This document shows positions 9,872 to 18,725 of a DNA stretch of 64,000 nucleotides, one piece after another. The stretch is taken from positions 1 to 64,000 of the forward strand of contig JAQSYO010000022.1 in the NCBI GenBank assembly GCA_029256105.1, given 5' to 3'. The stretch comes from Herbinix sp. (GTDB lineage: Bacteria > Bacillota > Clostridia > Lachnospirales > Lachnospiraceae). Both the position numbers and the translations under genes were made by a program. Position 1 is the stretch's first letter; each line of letters begins with the position of its first letter. The notes beneath the pieces were generated by a model, which saw only the letters and a list, made by a program, of their open reading frames with translations, was not told where the DNA came from and made no database searches.

Positions 9872-10105
9872 ATGAAGAAAATCAAAATTTCATTGAATTC
9901 TTTTGATAAGGTAAAAGACTTCGTTGATATAACCTGTAAACTAGATTATGACATAGATTTAATTTCAGGTAGATACGTAGTGAATGGCCAGTCCATCATG
10001 GGTATATTCAGCCTTGATTTATCAAAGCCGATTGATGTAACTATTGTGAATGAGAGAAATGCGATGCAAGAAATTCCGAAAGAACTGGAAGAGTTTATGG
10101 TTTAG
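9872..10105 (+). CDS. HPr-like protein without the phosphorylated histidine
   Basis: The 77-residue protein resembles the HPr fold in length and in the C-terminal half (SGRYVVNGQSIMGIFSLDLS matches the HPr region around the regulatory serine and the following MGxxSL motif). The N-terminal loop that in true HPr carries the histidine phosphorylated by enzyme I is replaced by SLNSFDKVKDFVDI, and there is no histidine in the whole protein. It therefore cannot work as a classical PTS phosphocarrier. A Crh-like regulatory role through the serine site is possible. AAAGGAGG precedes the ATG at perfect spacing. It follows the acidic-repeat gene and is probably co-transcribed with it. Confidence 0.75.
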   Translation: MKKIKISLNSFDKVKDFVDITCKLDYDIDLISGRYVVNGQSIMGIFSLDLSKPIDVTIVNERNAMQEIPKELEEFMV

Positions 10106-10218
10106 ATTATGTGGTAAACATAAGTTGGATTAATATGCGCATTAAAGACTAAAAAGCTTGAAATGGTCTACTTAATTTATTAAGCAGTAAAACATTTGAA
10201 TATATTTTTACATGTGAG

Positions 10219-10246
10219 TGATACAATTAGATTGTATCATTTTTTT
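10219..10246 (+). terminator. Intrinsic terminator after the HPr-like gene
   Basis: TGATACAAT and ATTGTATCA form a 9 bp stem with a 3-base loop, followed by seven T. Confidence 0.88.
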
Positions 10247-10293
10247 GTTGTAATTTATTCTTCTACACCATGGGAGAATAGATCCGAATGATT

Positions 10294-11523
10294 TTATAAA
10301 AACGTAGAAACCAAATATCCTGTAATTGCGCCACCCAATACCAACCAAAATGAATTTATTTTGAACCGAAACACTACAATTATCGATAAGATGGCAAGTA
10401 GCAGGGTTGGGATATCAATAATAGCGGCGATCGCCAGCTTCCAACTGACGACAGTCATGAGTCCCCAGGAAGCTACATTGACACCATCTAGTATACCGGA
10501 GAACCAGGTGGAGCTTCTTAGCCTATGAATATAGGGATTTACGATAACCACTAATAAAAAAGCGGGAAGAAAGATTCCGATGGTTGCTAGGATACCCCCA
10601 GGAAAGCCATGAAGTATGTAACCGATGAAGGTGGCAGTTGTAAATACCGGTCCCGGTGTAATTTGACCCACAGATACGGCATCCAGGAGCTGCGTCTTCG
10701 TTAGTACTTGGAAACGCTCAACAAAATCGGCTTCTAGAAAAGCCAACAACACATAACCACTTCCGTACAACACGGAACCTATTTTTAGAAAAGTAAGGAA
10801 TAGACGAGTTAATCCCATAAACTTTTCTGGAGAAGTTTTTGTAGTGAGAAAGATTGAGGGGGGAGCTACAGCAGTAAGGAGAAAGAAAGGAACAAATACG
10901 GATAACCTTGTTCCGGTTCTCATTAATTTACCACGATTTGCAATTAGCATCATGATCAATCCAGCAGCTGCTAAAAGCAGTAATTCGTGAAAACCAAAGA
11001 AGGAAAGTACAATAACAAGGACACCAATTACTCCGGTTGATTTGTTTTTAATAGCAGACTGACCAAGTCTTATTAACGCCTGGAGTATGATTGCAATAAC
11101 AACTGGCTTAATGCCATACATAATCCCGGTTATTTCTGGTAGAGTTCCGTGAATGGAGTAAATCATAGCAATTATCATGACAATTATCATCGCAGGCAAA
11201 ATGAAGCAGGAACCAGCAAGAATAAGACCCAACCAGCCACCACGTTCATACCCAATATGGATCGCTAACTCCGTGGAATTAGGTCCGGGTAACAAATTAG
11301 TGGCACCATATAAGTCAAGAAATCTATCTTTTTCTAACCATTTTCTTTTCTTAACCAGCTCATTCTCCATCATAGCAACATGAGCCGCAGGCCCACCAAA
11401 AGCAACCGAACCAAGCTTGAGAAAAACCAATGCGATTTCTTTGAGTCTCTGATGTTGCTCTGCTTTTTCGAGTGAATAAAATTCATTCTTATCAGTTCTA
11501 TATTTTCTTACCTTTGTCTGCAT
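10294..11523 (-). CDS. chrA: Chromate transporter family protein (CHR, two-domain)
   Basis: The 409-residue membrane protein has two related halves, each opening with the CHR-family signature: LVFLKLGSVAFGGPAAHVAM near the N terminus and LTFLKIGSVLYGSGYVLLAF in the second half. The PGPNST and GQITPGPVFT motifs are also present. It would export chromate or a related anion with about 10-12 membrane segments. The frame opens at 11571, but ATG 11523 has AGGAG 8 bases upstream and gives the usual start. It is transcribed alone, convergent with the HPr-like gene. In an anaerobe the natural substrate may not be chromate. Confidence 0.9.
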   Translation of the reverse strand: MQTKVRKYRTDKNEFYSLEKAEQHQRLKEIALVFLKLGSVAFGGPAAHVAMMENELVKKRKWLEKDRFLDLYGATNLLPGPNSTELAIHIGYERGGWLGLILAGSCFILPAMIIVMIIAMIYSIHGTLPEITGIMYGIKPVVIAIILQALIRLGQSAIKNKSTGVIGVLVIVLSFFGFHELLLLAAAGLIMMLIANRGKLMRTGTRLSVFVPFFLLTAVAPPSIFLTTKTSPEKFMGLTRLFLTFLKIGSVLYGSGYVLLAFLEADFVERFQVLTKTQLLDAVSVGQITPGPVFTTATFIGYILHGFPGGILATIGIFLPAFLLVVIVNPYIHRLRSSTWFSGILDGVNVASWGLMTVVSWKLAIAAIIDIPTLLLAILSIIVVFRFKINSFWLVLGGAITGYLVSTFL

Positions 11524-11861
11524 CCAATCATCTCCTGTTATCTTACAGTAAATTGGCAACGGTTTTATCACTAATTATATAATAATTTTATCATAGTATT
11601 ACGTAAAAAACTTACATATAATAATAAAATTCAAGTAAAATATTTGCAAAGTATTTCTAAGAAGCTTACTGGAATTCTCATTGCGCCGATTTCATCGTAA
11701 CATGCTAAGCCAATGATTTTAATCTGCATAATTATGTTATCTATGATGGGATAAGCTAGAAACTGGTATTAATAGAAAAAAATAGGTAACAATTGCTTAA
11801 ATCACCTTATTTTTGGATGTTCTTATTAACAGAAGTAATGTTACTTATTAATTTTACTAAA
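11524..11861. other. Intergenic region, nothing recognised
   Basis: The divergent spacer between chrA and xpt is AT-rich. I looked for a purine riboswitch (GTTTCTACC and CCGTAAA elements) on both strands and did not find one. No ORF with a ribosome site is visible. Confidence 0.5.
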
Positions 11862-11890
11862 TTGAAAAAAGTCGAAAGAACGGATAAAAT
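11862..11890 (+). promoter_or_regulatory. Probable sigma-A promoter of xpt
   Basis: TTGAAA at 11862 and TAAAAT at 11885 are separated by 17 bases, 58 bases before the xpt start codon. Confidence 0.6.
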
Positions 11891-11947
11891 TACAGTAAAG
11901 GTATCAATCCAAACCACCTTTCAAAAAAAGAAAAGTAGGGTTAAATA

Positions 11948-12523
11948 ATGCAGCTTCTAAAAGATAGAATTCGTAAAGACGGAAAAATACGTTCCGGTAA
12001 TGTATTAAAGGTGGACAGCTTCTTAAATCACCAGATGGATATCGAATTGTTCGGAGAAATCGGAAAGGAATTTAAAAGAAGGTTTGCAGAGCAAGAGATT
12101 ACGAAAATTCTGACGATTGAAGCCTCGGGCATTGGAATTGCCTGTATCGCAGCACAATATTTTAAAGTACCAGTAGTATTTGCAAAGAAGAACCAGACAA
12201 AAAATATCGCAGGGGATGTCTATACGGGTAAAGTGGAATCTTTCACCCATGGACGTATCTATGATATTATCGTAGCGAAGGAATTCCTTAAGTCTGAGGA
12301 TAGGATATTGATCATCGATGATTTTCTTGCCAATGGAGCTGCTTTGTTGGGACTTGCGAAGCTTGTTAAGGATGCGGGAGCAACCCTAGTTGGAGCTGGT
12401 ATCGTTATTGAGAAAGGTTTTCAAGAAGGCGGAACATTGATTCGTGAAAGTGGTGTCAGGTTAGAATCGTTAGCAATAATTGAATCTATGAGCGAGGATA
12501 ATGGAATTGTGTTTCGAGATTAG
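11948..12523 (+). CDS. xpt: Xanthine phosphoribosyltransferase
   Basis: The 191-residue protein converts xanthine and PRPP to XMP for purine salvage. It begins MQLLKDRIRKDGKIRSGNV, typical of Xpt, and contains the PRPP-binding segment ILIIDDFLANGAAL. Length matches the family. The ribosome site (AAGTAGGG) is modest. A nucleoside-type ABC transporter follows downstream in the same direction, so the region forms a purine uptake and salvage block. Control by the classical guanine riboswitch seen in other Firmicutes is not evident here. Confidence 0.93.
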   Translation: MQLLKDRIRKDGKIRSGNVLKVDSFLNHQMDIELFGEIGKEFKRRFAEQEITKILTIEASGIGIACIAAQYFKVPVVFAKKNQTKNIAGDVYTGKVESFTHGRIYDIIVAKEFLKSEDRILIIDDFLANGAALLGLAKLVKDAGATLVGAGIVIEKGFQEGGTLIRESGVRLESLAIIESMSEDNGIVFRD

Positions 12524-12569
12524 GGAGTTGTATTTATAAACATCAATATCCGAGATTTTCATAACTAAG

Positions 12570-12640
12570 ATTTACTAGGGGCATATGCCTTGTAAATAGA
12601 GATCAAATAAGGGGACTACACCCCTAAACCGGTAAAACGG
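12570..12640 (+). promoter_or_regulatory. Hairpin-rich leader of the nucleoside transporter operon
   Basis: Three small inverted repeats lie in the spacer before the BMP gene: ATTTAC with GTAAAT (12570-12597, enclosing the palindrome GGCATATGCC), AGGGG with CCCCT near 12612-12626, and AACCG with CGGTT near 12629-12642. No terminator T-run follows. A structured 5' leader is possible; I cannot match it to a known riboswitch. Confidence 0.35.
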
Positions 12641-12662
12641 TTCAAAATTAGGAGGAGAGAAT

Positions 12663-13859
12663 ATGTTGAAGAAATTATTATCATTTATCCTAGTCGTTGC
12701 AATGGTATTATCATTTACCGCATGTGGCACAAAGGACGAGAAAAGTACAACTGACAAAACAGATACAACTACAACTGCACCAACAGCTACACCTGCTGAT
12801 ACAGAGGATGCAGCTACAGATGAAGCTACAACCGGTATAGCAAAAGAAGATTTAAAAGTTGGTGTTATCCATATCGGTGATCCTGCTGACGGTGCTGGTT
12901 ATACTTTCGCACATGATCAGGGAATCGTTGCTATGCAGGCTAATCTTGGTCTGACCGATGCTCAAATAATTCGTAAGAATAATGTAAATGATGCTGATGC
13001 AGTAGCAATCAGAACAGCGATTGAAGAGTGCATCGAAGAAGGTTGTAACATCATTTTCGGAACAAGCTGGGGTTACATGGATACAATGGAGCAATTAGCA
13101 ACTGAATATCCTGATGTTATCTTCTCTCATGGTTCTGGTTATAAGAATAATGGTACTAACATGAACAACTATTTTGGTCGTATTTATCAAGCTCGTTACC
13201 TTGCTGGTATCGCTGCTGGTATGAAGACACAGTCTGATAAGATTGGCTTTGTTGCAGCAATGGGTATTGACAATTCAGAAGTTACTGGTGGAATTAATGC
13301 ATTTGCAATGGGTGTTGAGTCTGTTAATCCTGATGCAAAGGTTTATGTAAAGGTTACAAATTCATGGTTTGACCCTACCTTAGAAGGACAAGCTGCAGAA
13401 GCTTTACTTGATATGGGTTGTGACGTAATTGCACAGCATGCAGATACAACAGCTCCTCAGATGGCTGCTCAGGCTAGAGGCGTATGGGGTTGTGGATATA
13501 ACTCAGATATGACGAAAGATGCTCCTCAAGGTCATTTGACAGCTCCTATCTGGAACTGGGGTGTATACTATACCAAAGCAGCTCAGGCTGTTATTGATGG
13601 AACCTGGACCAATGAAAATTACTATGGCGGTATGGATGACGGACTTGTAGATATCTCTCCTCTCTCTGCAAATTGTGCAGAAGGAACACAAGAAGCAGTG
13701 GATGCAGCTAGAAAACAAATCCTTGATGGCTTTAAGATTTTCGAAGGCGATCTTTTCGACAACCAAGGCAACCAAGTATGTAAAGAAGGCGAGTTTATCT
13801 CTGACGCTGACATTACTGGTGCTATGAATTGGTATTACAAGACAGTAGAAGTTAAATAA
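12663..13859 (+). CDS. BMP family nucleoside-binding lipoprotein
   Basis: The 398-residue protein is the substrate-binding component of a nucleoside ABC importer. A lipoprotein signal (LLSFILVVAMVLSFTAC) ends with a lipobox cysteine at residue 21, followed by a low-complexity Thr/Asp/Ala linker to about residue 60. The mature part has BMP/PnrA features such as KVGVIHIGDPADGAGYTFAHD and the segment around FSHGSGY. It is anchored outside the membrane and hands nucleosides to the permease pair encoded downstream. AGGAGG precedes the ATG. A hairpin with a T-run after the gene probably lowers expression of the downstream ATPase relative to this abundant component. Confidence 0.92.
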   Translation: MLKKLLSFILVVAMVLSFTACGTKDEKSTTDKTDTTTTAPTATPADTEDAATDEATTGIAKEDLKVGVIHIGDPADGAGYTFAHDQGIVAMQANLGLTDAQIIRKNNVNDADAVAIRTAIEECIEEGCNIIFGTSWGYMDTMEQLATEYPDVIFSHGSGYKNNGTNMNNYFGRIYQARYLAGIAAGMKTQSDKIGFVAAMGIDNSEVTGGINAFAMGVESVNPDAKVYVKVTNSWFDPTLEGQAAEALLDMGCDVIAQHADTTAPQMAAQARGVWGCGYNSDMTKDAPQGHLTAPIWNWGVYYTKAAQAVIDGTWTNENYYGGMDDGLVDISPLSANCAEGTQEAVDAARKQILDGFKIFEGDLFDNQGNQVCKEGEFISDADITGAMNWYYKTVEVK

Positions 13860-13888
13860 AGAAAAACTCGCTTCGCAAGTTTTTCTTT
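13858..13888 (+). terminator. Partial terminator between BMP and ATPase genes
   Basis: AAAGAAAAACT and AGTTTTTCTTT form a perfect 11 bp stem with a 9-base loop starting at the BMP stop codon. It is A/T-rich, so it may attenuate rather than stop transcription or protect the upstream mRNA. Confidence 0.6.
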
Positions 13889-13924
13889 ATCAAGAATAAA
13901 TAAAAAAATTAGGCTGGTGGCATT

Positions 13925-15460
13925 GTGGAGAATAAAAGTAAGGAAACAATGGCAATCGAACTTAAACAAATAACAAAGACATTTGGGTCGGTTGTGGCTA
14001 ACAACAGAATAGACCTATCCGTTAAGCAGGGCGAGATACTCGCCCTGCTTGGCGAAAACGGATCGGGAAAAACTACACTTATGAACATGCTTTCAGGTAT
14101 TTATAAACCGGACAGCGGTTCTATTTTAATTAATGGACAAATTGTTACAATTAATTCACCGGAAGATTCCATAAGGCTTGGTGTTGGTATGATACATCAG
14201 CATTTTAAACTGGTGGAGGCACTTTCAGCAACGGATAATATTATTCTGGGTGCTAAGGAGAAGGGCTTATTTTTACACAAATCCAGATCTGAGAAAATCC
14301 GAGACATTAGTAATCGCTTCGGCTTGGATGTGGATCCTGAGAAAAAGGTTTATCAAATGTCCGTAAGCGAGAAGCAGACTGTAGAAATACTGAAGGTGCT
14401 TTATCGTAAGGCGGATATTTTGATTTTAGATGAGCCAACTGCGGTACTTACTCCGCAGGAAACAAAGCGTTTGTTTGAAATTCTTAGACGAATGAAAAAA
14501 GAAGGTTGTGCTGTAATCATCATTACACATAAACTGAATGAAGTACTAGAAATCAGTGACCGTGTAACAATCCTTCGTAAGGGGGAAAGCGTACAAACGG
14601 TAATGACTGGCGAAAGTAGCGCGCATGAGCTGACAGAGCTTATGGTTGGACGACCTGTGGAACTGTCCATTGAGCATCCGGAAACTTATTTTGACGAAAA
14701 TCTTCTCGAAGTACACCACTTAACTGTGGGTAACGAAGAAGGAATTGAAACTATAAAGGATATCACCTTTGATTTGAACCGCGGAGAAATTCTCGGTGTT
14801 GCCGGTGTTGCAGGTAGTGGACAAAAGGAGCTTTGTGAAGCGATTGCAGGACTTCTTCCGGTAAAAAAAGGTGCAATTCTATATCACAACGAAAATCTTG
14901 TAGGTAAAACACCAAATGAAATCATAAAAATGGGCATCAGTATGAGCTTTATTCCTGAAGACCGCCTTGGTATGGGACTTGCTGCATCTATGGGCATGGT
15001 AGATAACATGCTTCTGAAAAAATATAATGAAGGAAAAGGTCCTTTCATTAGCAAGAAAGAAGCCAGGGAGTTGGCAAAACGTCTGGTAAAGCAATTAGAT
15101 ATCGTGACACCAAGTGTCGATACTCCAGTACGAAGATTATCCGGTGGTAATGTACAGAAGGTTCTCTTAGGAAGAGAGATTGAATCTGAACCGAATGTAT
15201 TAATAACAGCCTATGCAGTTCGAGGTCTTGATATTAATTCCTCCTACACGATATATGATTCACTAAATGAACAGAAGCAGAAAGGTGTTGGCGTACTCTT
15301 TATCGGAGAAGATCTTGACGTCATGTTGGAGCTTTGTGATCGAATTATGGTATTATGCCACGGGAAGGTTACCGGAATTGTTGATACGAAATCTGCAACA
15401 AAGGAAGAACTTGGCTTATTAATGACCGACGCAACTACGAAGAAGGGAGAGACCAAATGA
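13925..15460 (+). CDS. Nucleoside ABC transporter ATP-binding protein (two NBDs)
   Basis: The 511-residue protein has two nucleotide-binding domains. The first is complete: Walker A GENGSGKTTL, a VSEKQTVEILK signature region and Walker B ILILDEPTAVLT. In the second, Walker A is GVAGSGQKEL, the signature LSGGNVQKVLLGREI is good, but the Walker B region reads VLITAYAVRGLD without the usual D-E pair. Degenerate second sites are a known trait of this YufO/NupO-type family. GTG 13925 follows GGTGG; an ATG at 13949 is a possible alternative start. The stop overlaps the next start by four bases (ATGA), which indicates translational coupling. Confidence 0.92.
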   Translation: MENKSKETMAIELKQITKTFGSVVANNRIDLSVKQGEILALLGENGSGKTTLMNMLSGIYKPDSGSILINGQIVTINSPEDSIRLGVGMIHQHFKLVEALSATDNIILGAKEKGLFLHKSRSEKIRDISNRFGLDVDPEKKVYQMSVSEKQTVEILKVLYRKADILILDEPTAVLTPQETKRLFEILRRMKKEGCAVIIITHKLNEVLEISDRVTILRKGESVQTVMTGESSAHELTELMVGRPVELSIEHPETYFDENLLEVHHLTVGNEEGIETIKDITFDLNRGEILGVAGVAGSGQKELCEAIAGLLPVKKGAILYHNENLVGKTPNEIIKMGISMSFIPEDRLGMGLAASMGMVDNMLLKKYNEGKGPFISKKEARELAKRLVKQLDIVTPSVDTPVRRLSGGNVQKVLLGREIESEPNVLITAYAVRGLDINSSYTIYDSLNEQKQKGVGVLFIGEDLDVMLELCDRIMVLCHGKVTGIVDTKSATKEELGLLMTDATTKKGETK

Positions 15461-16554
15461 ATAATGTGAAAGTAAAAACAAAACAGGAGCCTTTTGTTCG
15501 TGTTGTAAAGAAAGCAGAAATATCATTTGGTAAAACTCTTGTTCTGTCACTATTAGCCCTATTTGCAGCGATTGTAGCAGGAGGTATCTTCATCTTAGCG
15601 ATTGGTCAAAATCCCATCCAAGTTTATGCTACCATCGTGCAGGGTGCCTGGCGCAGTAAAATTGCAGCAAAAGGTACCATCAAGATTGCTATTCCGCTTT
15701 TGATAGCGGCAATAGGAATTACACCTGCCTTCCAGATGAAATTCTGGAATATCGGAGCAGAGGGCCAGATTATCATGGGTGCTATTTTCTCAACTTATTT
15801 CGCTCTGCATTTTGATTATCTGCCACATGGACTATTGATTGTTATTATGCTGGTTGCCGGAATGATCGGTGGTGGAATATGGGGACTCATTCCCGCATAT
15901 TTCAAAACAAAGTTTGGGACAAACGAGACTTTATTTACATTAATGTTAAACTACATTGCACTCTATCTAATAAAATTTTTCATCGAGGGACCTTGGCGGG
16001 ATCCGGCTTCTTCGGGTTTTCCCAAGATTGCTACCTTTACTGAAAATGCAAGACTCAATCAGGTCTTTGGTGTTCATGCGGGCTGGGTAATTGGTTTGAT
16101 TCTTGTAGTAATTCTCTTTGTTTATCTCAAATTCACTAAGCAGGGTTATGAAATTGGTGTAGTTGGTGAAAGTATCAATACCGCTCGTTATGCCGGAATG
16201 AACGTAAAGAAAATTGTTATGCGTACTATGTTTATTAGTGGAGCAATCTGTGGAATTGCAGGTATGACACAGGTGACTGGTGCAGCGTTTACATTAAGCG
16301 AGGGAGTTGCAGGTGGCGTAGGCTTTACTGCAATTACGGTAGCGTGGCTCTCCAAACTTAATCCACTTATAATATTGGTAGTTACCGTATTATTTGGTAT
16401 GCTGGATAAGGGCTGTAGTGTTATGCAGAGTACGTTTGGATTATCCTCCGCTGTATCCGGTATCCTCCAGGGAATTATCCTGTTCTTTATTCTTGGTTTT
16501 GATTTCTTTACCCGTTATCAGTTTGTATTTAGAAAGGGGAGGAAAGCAGTATGA
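15457..16554 (+). CDS. Nucleoside ABC transporter permease 1
   Basis: The 365-residue integral membrane protein belongs to the branched-chain-amino-acid/ribose permease superfamily, YufP-like. Visible features are about nine hydrophobic segments, a conserved FWNIGAEGQIIMGA motif near residue 100 and a cytoplasmic GYEIGVVGESINTARYAGM loop that contacts the ATPase. It overlaps the ATPase stop and the second permease start by four bases each, so the three are made as one unit. It should pair with the next gene to form a heterodimeric pore. Confidence 0.92.
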   Translation: MNNVKVKTKQEPFVRVVKKAEISFGKTLVLSLLALFAAIVAGGIFILAIGQNPIQVYATIVQGAWRSKIAAKGTIKIAIPLLIAAIGITPAFQMKFWNIGAEGQIIMGAIFSTYFALHFDYLPHGLLIVIMLVAGMIGGGIWGLIPAYFKTKFGTNETLFTLMLNYIALYLIKFFIEGPWRDPASSGFPKIATFTENARLNQVFGVHAGWVIGLILVVILFVYLKFTKQGYEIGVVGESINTARYAGMNVKKIVMRTMFISGAICGIAGMTQVTGAAFTLSEGVAGGVGFTAITVAWLSKLNPLIILVVTVLFGMLDKGCSVMQSTFGLSSAVSGILQGIILFFILGFDFFTRYQFVFRKGRKAV

Positions 16555-17501
16555 TAATAAACTTTTTATTCGCAGCAATAAAAGCTGGTACTCCTTTGCT
16601 TTTTGGTACTACCGGTGAGATTGTTACCGAGAAGACAGGTAATTTAAATCTTGGTGTTGAAGGTATGATGTTCATGGGAGCTTTTATGGGTTTTTTTGCA
16701 GCATACCATACCGGAAGTTTACCGATTGCTTTGCTGGCAGCTTTTGCTATTGGAGTATTTGCAGCCCTTATATATTCGGTTTTAACAGTTACTTTAATGG
16801 CGAATCAAAATGTTGTTGGCCTCACCTTAACCATCTTTGGTACCGGCTTTGCAAAATTCTTCGGTGAAATTATGATTCGTAATGCGGATGGAACACCAAA
16901 GTTGTCAACCGAATTCATGGCTTCAATCGCAGAAAAGCCAATTCCGTTCTTGGGTGAAATACCTATCCTGGGTAAACTGTTATTTTCACATAATCCTTTG
17001 GTTTATCTGTCAATCCTGGTGGCTGTTATATGCGGGATTTATATGATTAAAGCAAAAGCAGGTCTCAATATGCGTGCAGTTGGTGAAAATCCGGCGGCTG
17101 CTGATGCAGCAGGTATAAACGTAACACTGACAAAATACATCCATATCATGATCGGAGGAGGTATCTGTGGTCTTGGCGGGGCATATTTATCATTGATTAA
17201 CGGTGGTGGTGTGTGGAATAACAGTAGTGTTGTTAACGGACAAGGTTGGATATCAGTAGCTCTCGTTATTTTTGCAAGTTGGAGTCCGGTTAAAGCAATC
17301 TTTGGTTCTTTAATTTTTGGTGCCTTCAGTGTATTGCAATTTTATGTACCGAAAGATATCATCGTAATCCCGAATGCCTTCTACGCGATGTTACCCTTCG
17401 CAATCACAACCCTAGTATTAATCATCACCTCCATGCGAAAATCTAAGGAGGGTTCACAACCGGCAGGCTGCGGTGTGAATTATTTTAGAGAAGAACGATG
17501 A
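16551..17501 (+). CDS. Nucleoside ABC transporter permease 2
   Basis: The 316-residue membrane protein is YufQ-like. It shows the NLGVEGMMFMGA motif near residue 35, the counterpart of the one in permease 1, and the coupling loop GLNMRAVGENPAAADAAGI. Start overlaps the previous stop by four bases. It is the last gene of the transporter operon, with a strong terminator 36 bases downstream. The C-terminal tail is short and polar. Confidence 0.92.
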   Translation: MIINFLFAAIKAGTPLLFGTTGEIVTEKTGNLNLGVEGMMFMGAFMGFFAAYHTGSLPIALLAAFAIGVFAALIYSVLTVTLMANQNVVGLTLTIFGTGFAKFFGEIMIRNADGTPKLSTEFMASIAEKPIPFLGEIPILGKLLFSHNPLVYLSILVAVICGIYMIKAKAGLNMRAVGENPAAADAAGINVTLTKYIHIMIGGGICGLGGAYLSLINGGGVWNNSSVVNGQGWISVALVIFASWSPVKAIFGSLIFGAFSVLQFYVPKDIIVIPNAFYAMLPFAITTLVLIITSMRKSKEGSQPAGCGVNYFREER

Positions 17502-17536
17502 TTTAATTAAATATTTTTCTGTATCTTATAAAAGCG

Positions 17537-17590
17537 GACAGTACAAAACACTAATTTAAAGAAATGGTGTGTTTTGTTACTGTCTTTTTT
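17537..17590 (+). terminator. Terminator of the nucleoside transporter operon
   Basis: GACAGTACAAAACAC pairs with GTGTTTTGTTACTGTC with one bulge, followed by TTTTTT. Confidence 0.85.
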
Positions 17591-17698
17591 AAATTTTATC
17601 AAAAATGTGATAACATCACAGAAGCCTACTGCGTATCGTGGTATAGTAAGCACATAAAGTTAGCTTATACCGGATTTAACGGTGAAATGGAGGAAGTT

Positions 17699-18013
17699 AT
17701 GGCATCAATTAAAATAACAAAACATAATTTTGATCAAGAGGTATTAAATTCAAAGGAGCCTGTTTTACTTGATTTCTGGGCAACCTGGTGCGGACCTTGT
17801 CGTATGGTAGCACCTACGGTTGAGGAAATTGCAAATGAGATGGAAGGTACAGCTAAGGTAGGGAAAATCAATGTGGATGAGGAGTCTGAACTTGCATCCA
17901 AATATCGAGTAATGAGTATTCCGACCCTTATGGTAGTAAAGGACGGAAAGATATCTGCAACATCAGTGGGAGTAAAACCTAAAAAAGATATCTTGAGTAT
18001 GCTGGAGGTTTAG
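17699..18013 (+). CDS. trxA: Thioredoxin
   Basis: The 104-residue protein has the thioredoxin active site WCGPC with Cys31 and Cys34, the DFWATWCGPCRM context and the cis-proline motif SIPTLMV. It reduces protein disulfides in the cytoplasm. ATG 17699 follows GGAGGAAG; the frame is open further upstream but without family similarity. It is followed by a desulfoferrodoxin gene in the same orientation, so both may serve oxidative stress defence. Two intergenic hairpins separate them. Confidence 0.95.
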   Translation: MASIKITKHNFDQEVLNSKEPVLLDFWATWCGPCRMVAPTVEEIANEMEGTAKVGKINVDEESELASKYRVMSIPTLMVVKDGKISATSVGVKPKKDILSMLEV

Positions 18014-18034
18014 GATATAATGAAAGCAGAATGA

Positions 18035-18103
18035 GGAATTGCAAGCTTGCTTGCAGATTCCGATTGGAGTAACAAGATCATGAACACGTTTTATGTTCAT
18101 GAT
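18035..18103. repeat. Two consecutive hairpins between trxA and dfx
   Basis: The first (18035-18061) pairs GGAATTGCAAG with CTTGCAGATTCC with one bulge. The second (18077-18103) is a perfect 10 bp stem, ATCATGAACA with TGTTCATGAT, overlapping a TATAAT at 18103. No T-run follows the first. They may be operator or RNA elements; the second could bear on dfx transcription. Confidence 0.5.
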
Positions 18104-18157
18104 ATAATAGGAACGAGATACCTATAAATGAATACATTCGAAAAAGGAGAGTTGTCT

Positions 18158-18541
18158 ATGTGTAAGGAACATAAGTTCTACAGATGCAAACATTGCGGAA
18201 ATATCGTTGGAATGATCCAAAGCTCTGGAGAGAAGATAGTCTGTTGTGGTGAAGAGATGGAAGAATTAGTAGCAAACACAGTAGAAGCTTCAAAAGAAAA
18301 ACATATTCCGGTAGTATCGATTGTTGATAATACGGTTTTGGTAGAAGTCGGAAGTGTAACTCATCCGATGGAAGAGAAGCATTATATTCAGTGGATTTAC
18401 TTACAGACAAAGCATGGCGGACAGAGAAAATGTCTGGCACCTGGTGAGCAACCGAAGGCAACCTTTGCACTTGATGATGATGAAGTGGTGGCAGTATATG
18501 AATATTGTAATGTCCATGGATTATGGAAAATTGAGCTATAG
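18158..18541 (+). CDS. dfx: Desulfoferrodoxin (superoxide reductase, two-iron)
   Basis: The 127-residue enzyme reduces superoxide to hydrogen peroxide without making oxygen, a marker of strict anaerobes. The N-terminal desulforedoxin domain has the iron ligands Cys10, Cys13, Cys29 and Cys30. The catalytic domain has His49, His69, His75, Cys117 and His120, with the nearby Glu47 and Lys48 of the EKH motif. All ligands are intact. ATG 18158 has AAAAGGAGA 7 bases upstream; an earlier in-frame ATG at 18128 has none. Neighbours are thioredoxin before and a Crp/Fnr regulator after, which suggests a redox-response group. Confidence 0.96.
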   Translation: MCKEHKFYRCKHCGNIVGMIQSSGEKIVCCGEEMEELVANTVEASKEKHIPVVSIVDNTVLVEVGSVTHPMEEKHYIQWIYLQTKHGGQRKCLAPGEQPKATFALDDDEVVAVYEYCNVHGLWKIEL

Positions 18542-18579
18542 AAAACATTTTAAATTAACGAAATAACGTGATTAGCGTT

Positions 18580-18653
18580 ATACAAAACAAATGCATGCAA
18601 GACCGTGATACAGTGGATAATACGTATACGGACCTTGCATGCTACTTTTGTAT
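18580..18653. repeat. Imperfect palindrome between dfx and the Crp/Fnr gene
   Basis: ATACAAAA and TTTTGTAT are the outer arms, GCATGCAAG and CTTGCATGC the middle arms, and a smaller CGTATACG palindrome sits off-centre inside. There is no T-run on the plus strand. It may be a weak terminator for dfx or a binding region for the regulator encoded just after it. Confidence 0.55.
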
Positions 18654-18725
18654 TTCGAGTGAAAGGTACTAATTTCATTACTTATAGCATCCTTGTTATG
18701 ATTTAAAATGATTGGAGGGAGCAGA

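Noticed and set aside
11640-11947. Purine riboswitch before xpt
   Set aside because: A TAGAAAC string resembles the reverse of GTTTCTA, but the other conserved blocks and the P1 stem are missing on both strands.
18156-18548. 130-codon minus-strand ORF opposite dfx
   Set aside because: Dfx has all metal ligands in the plus frame; the antisense frame has none of the marks of a gene.
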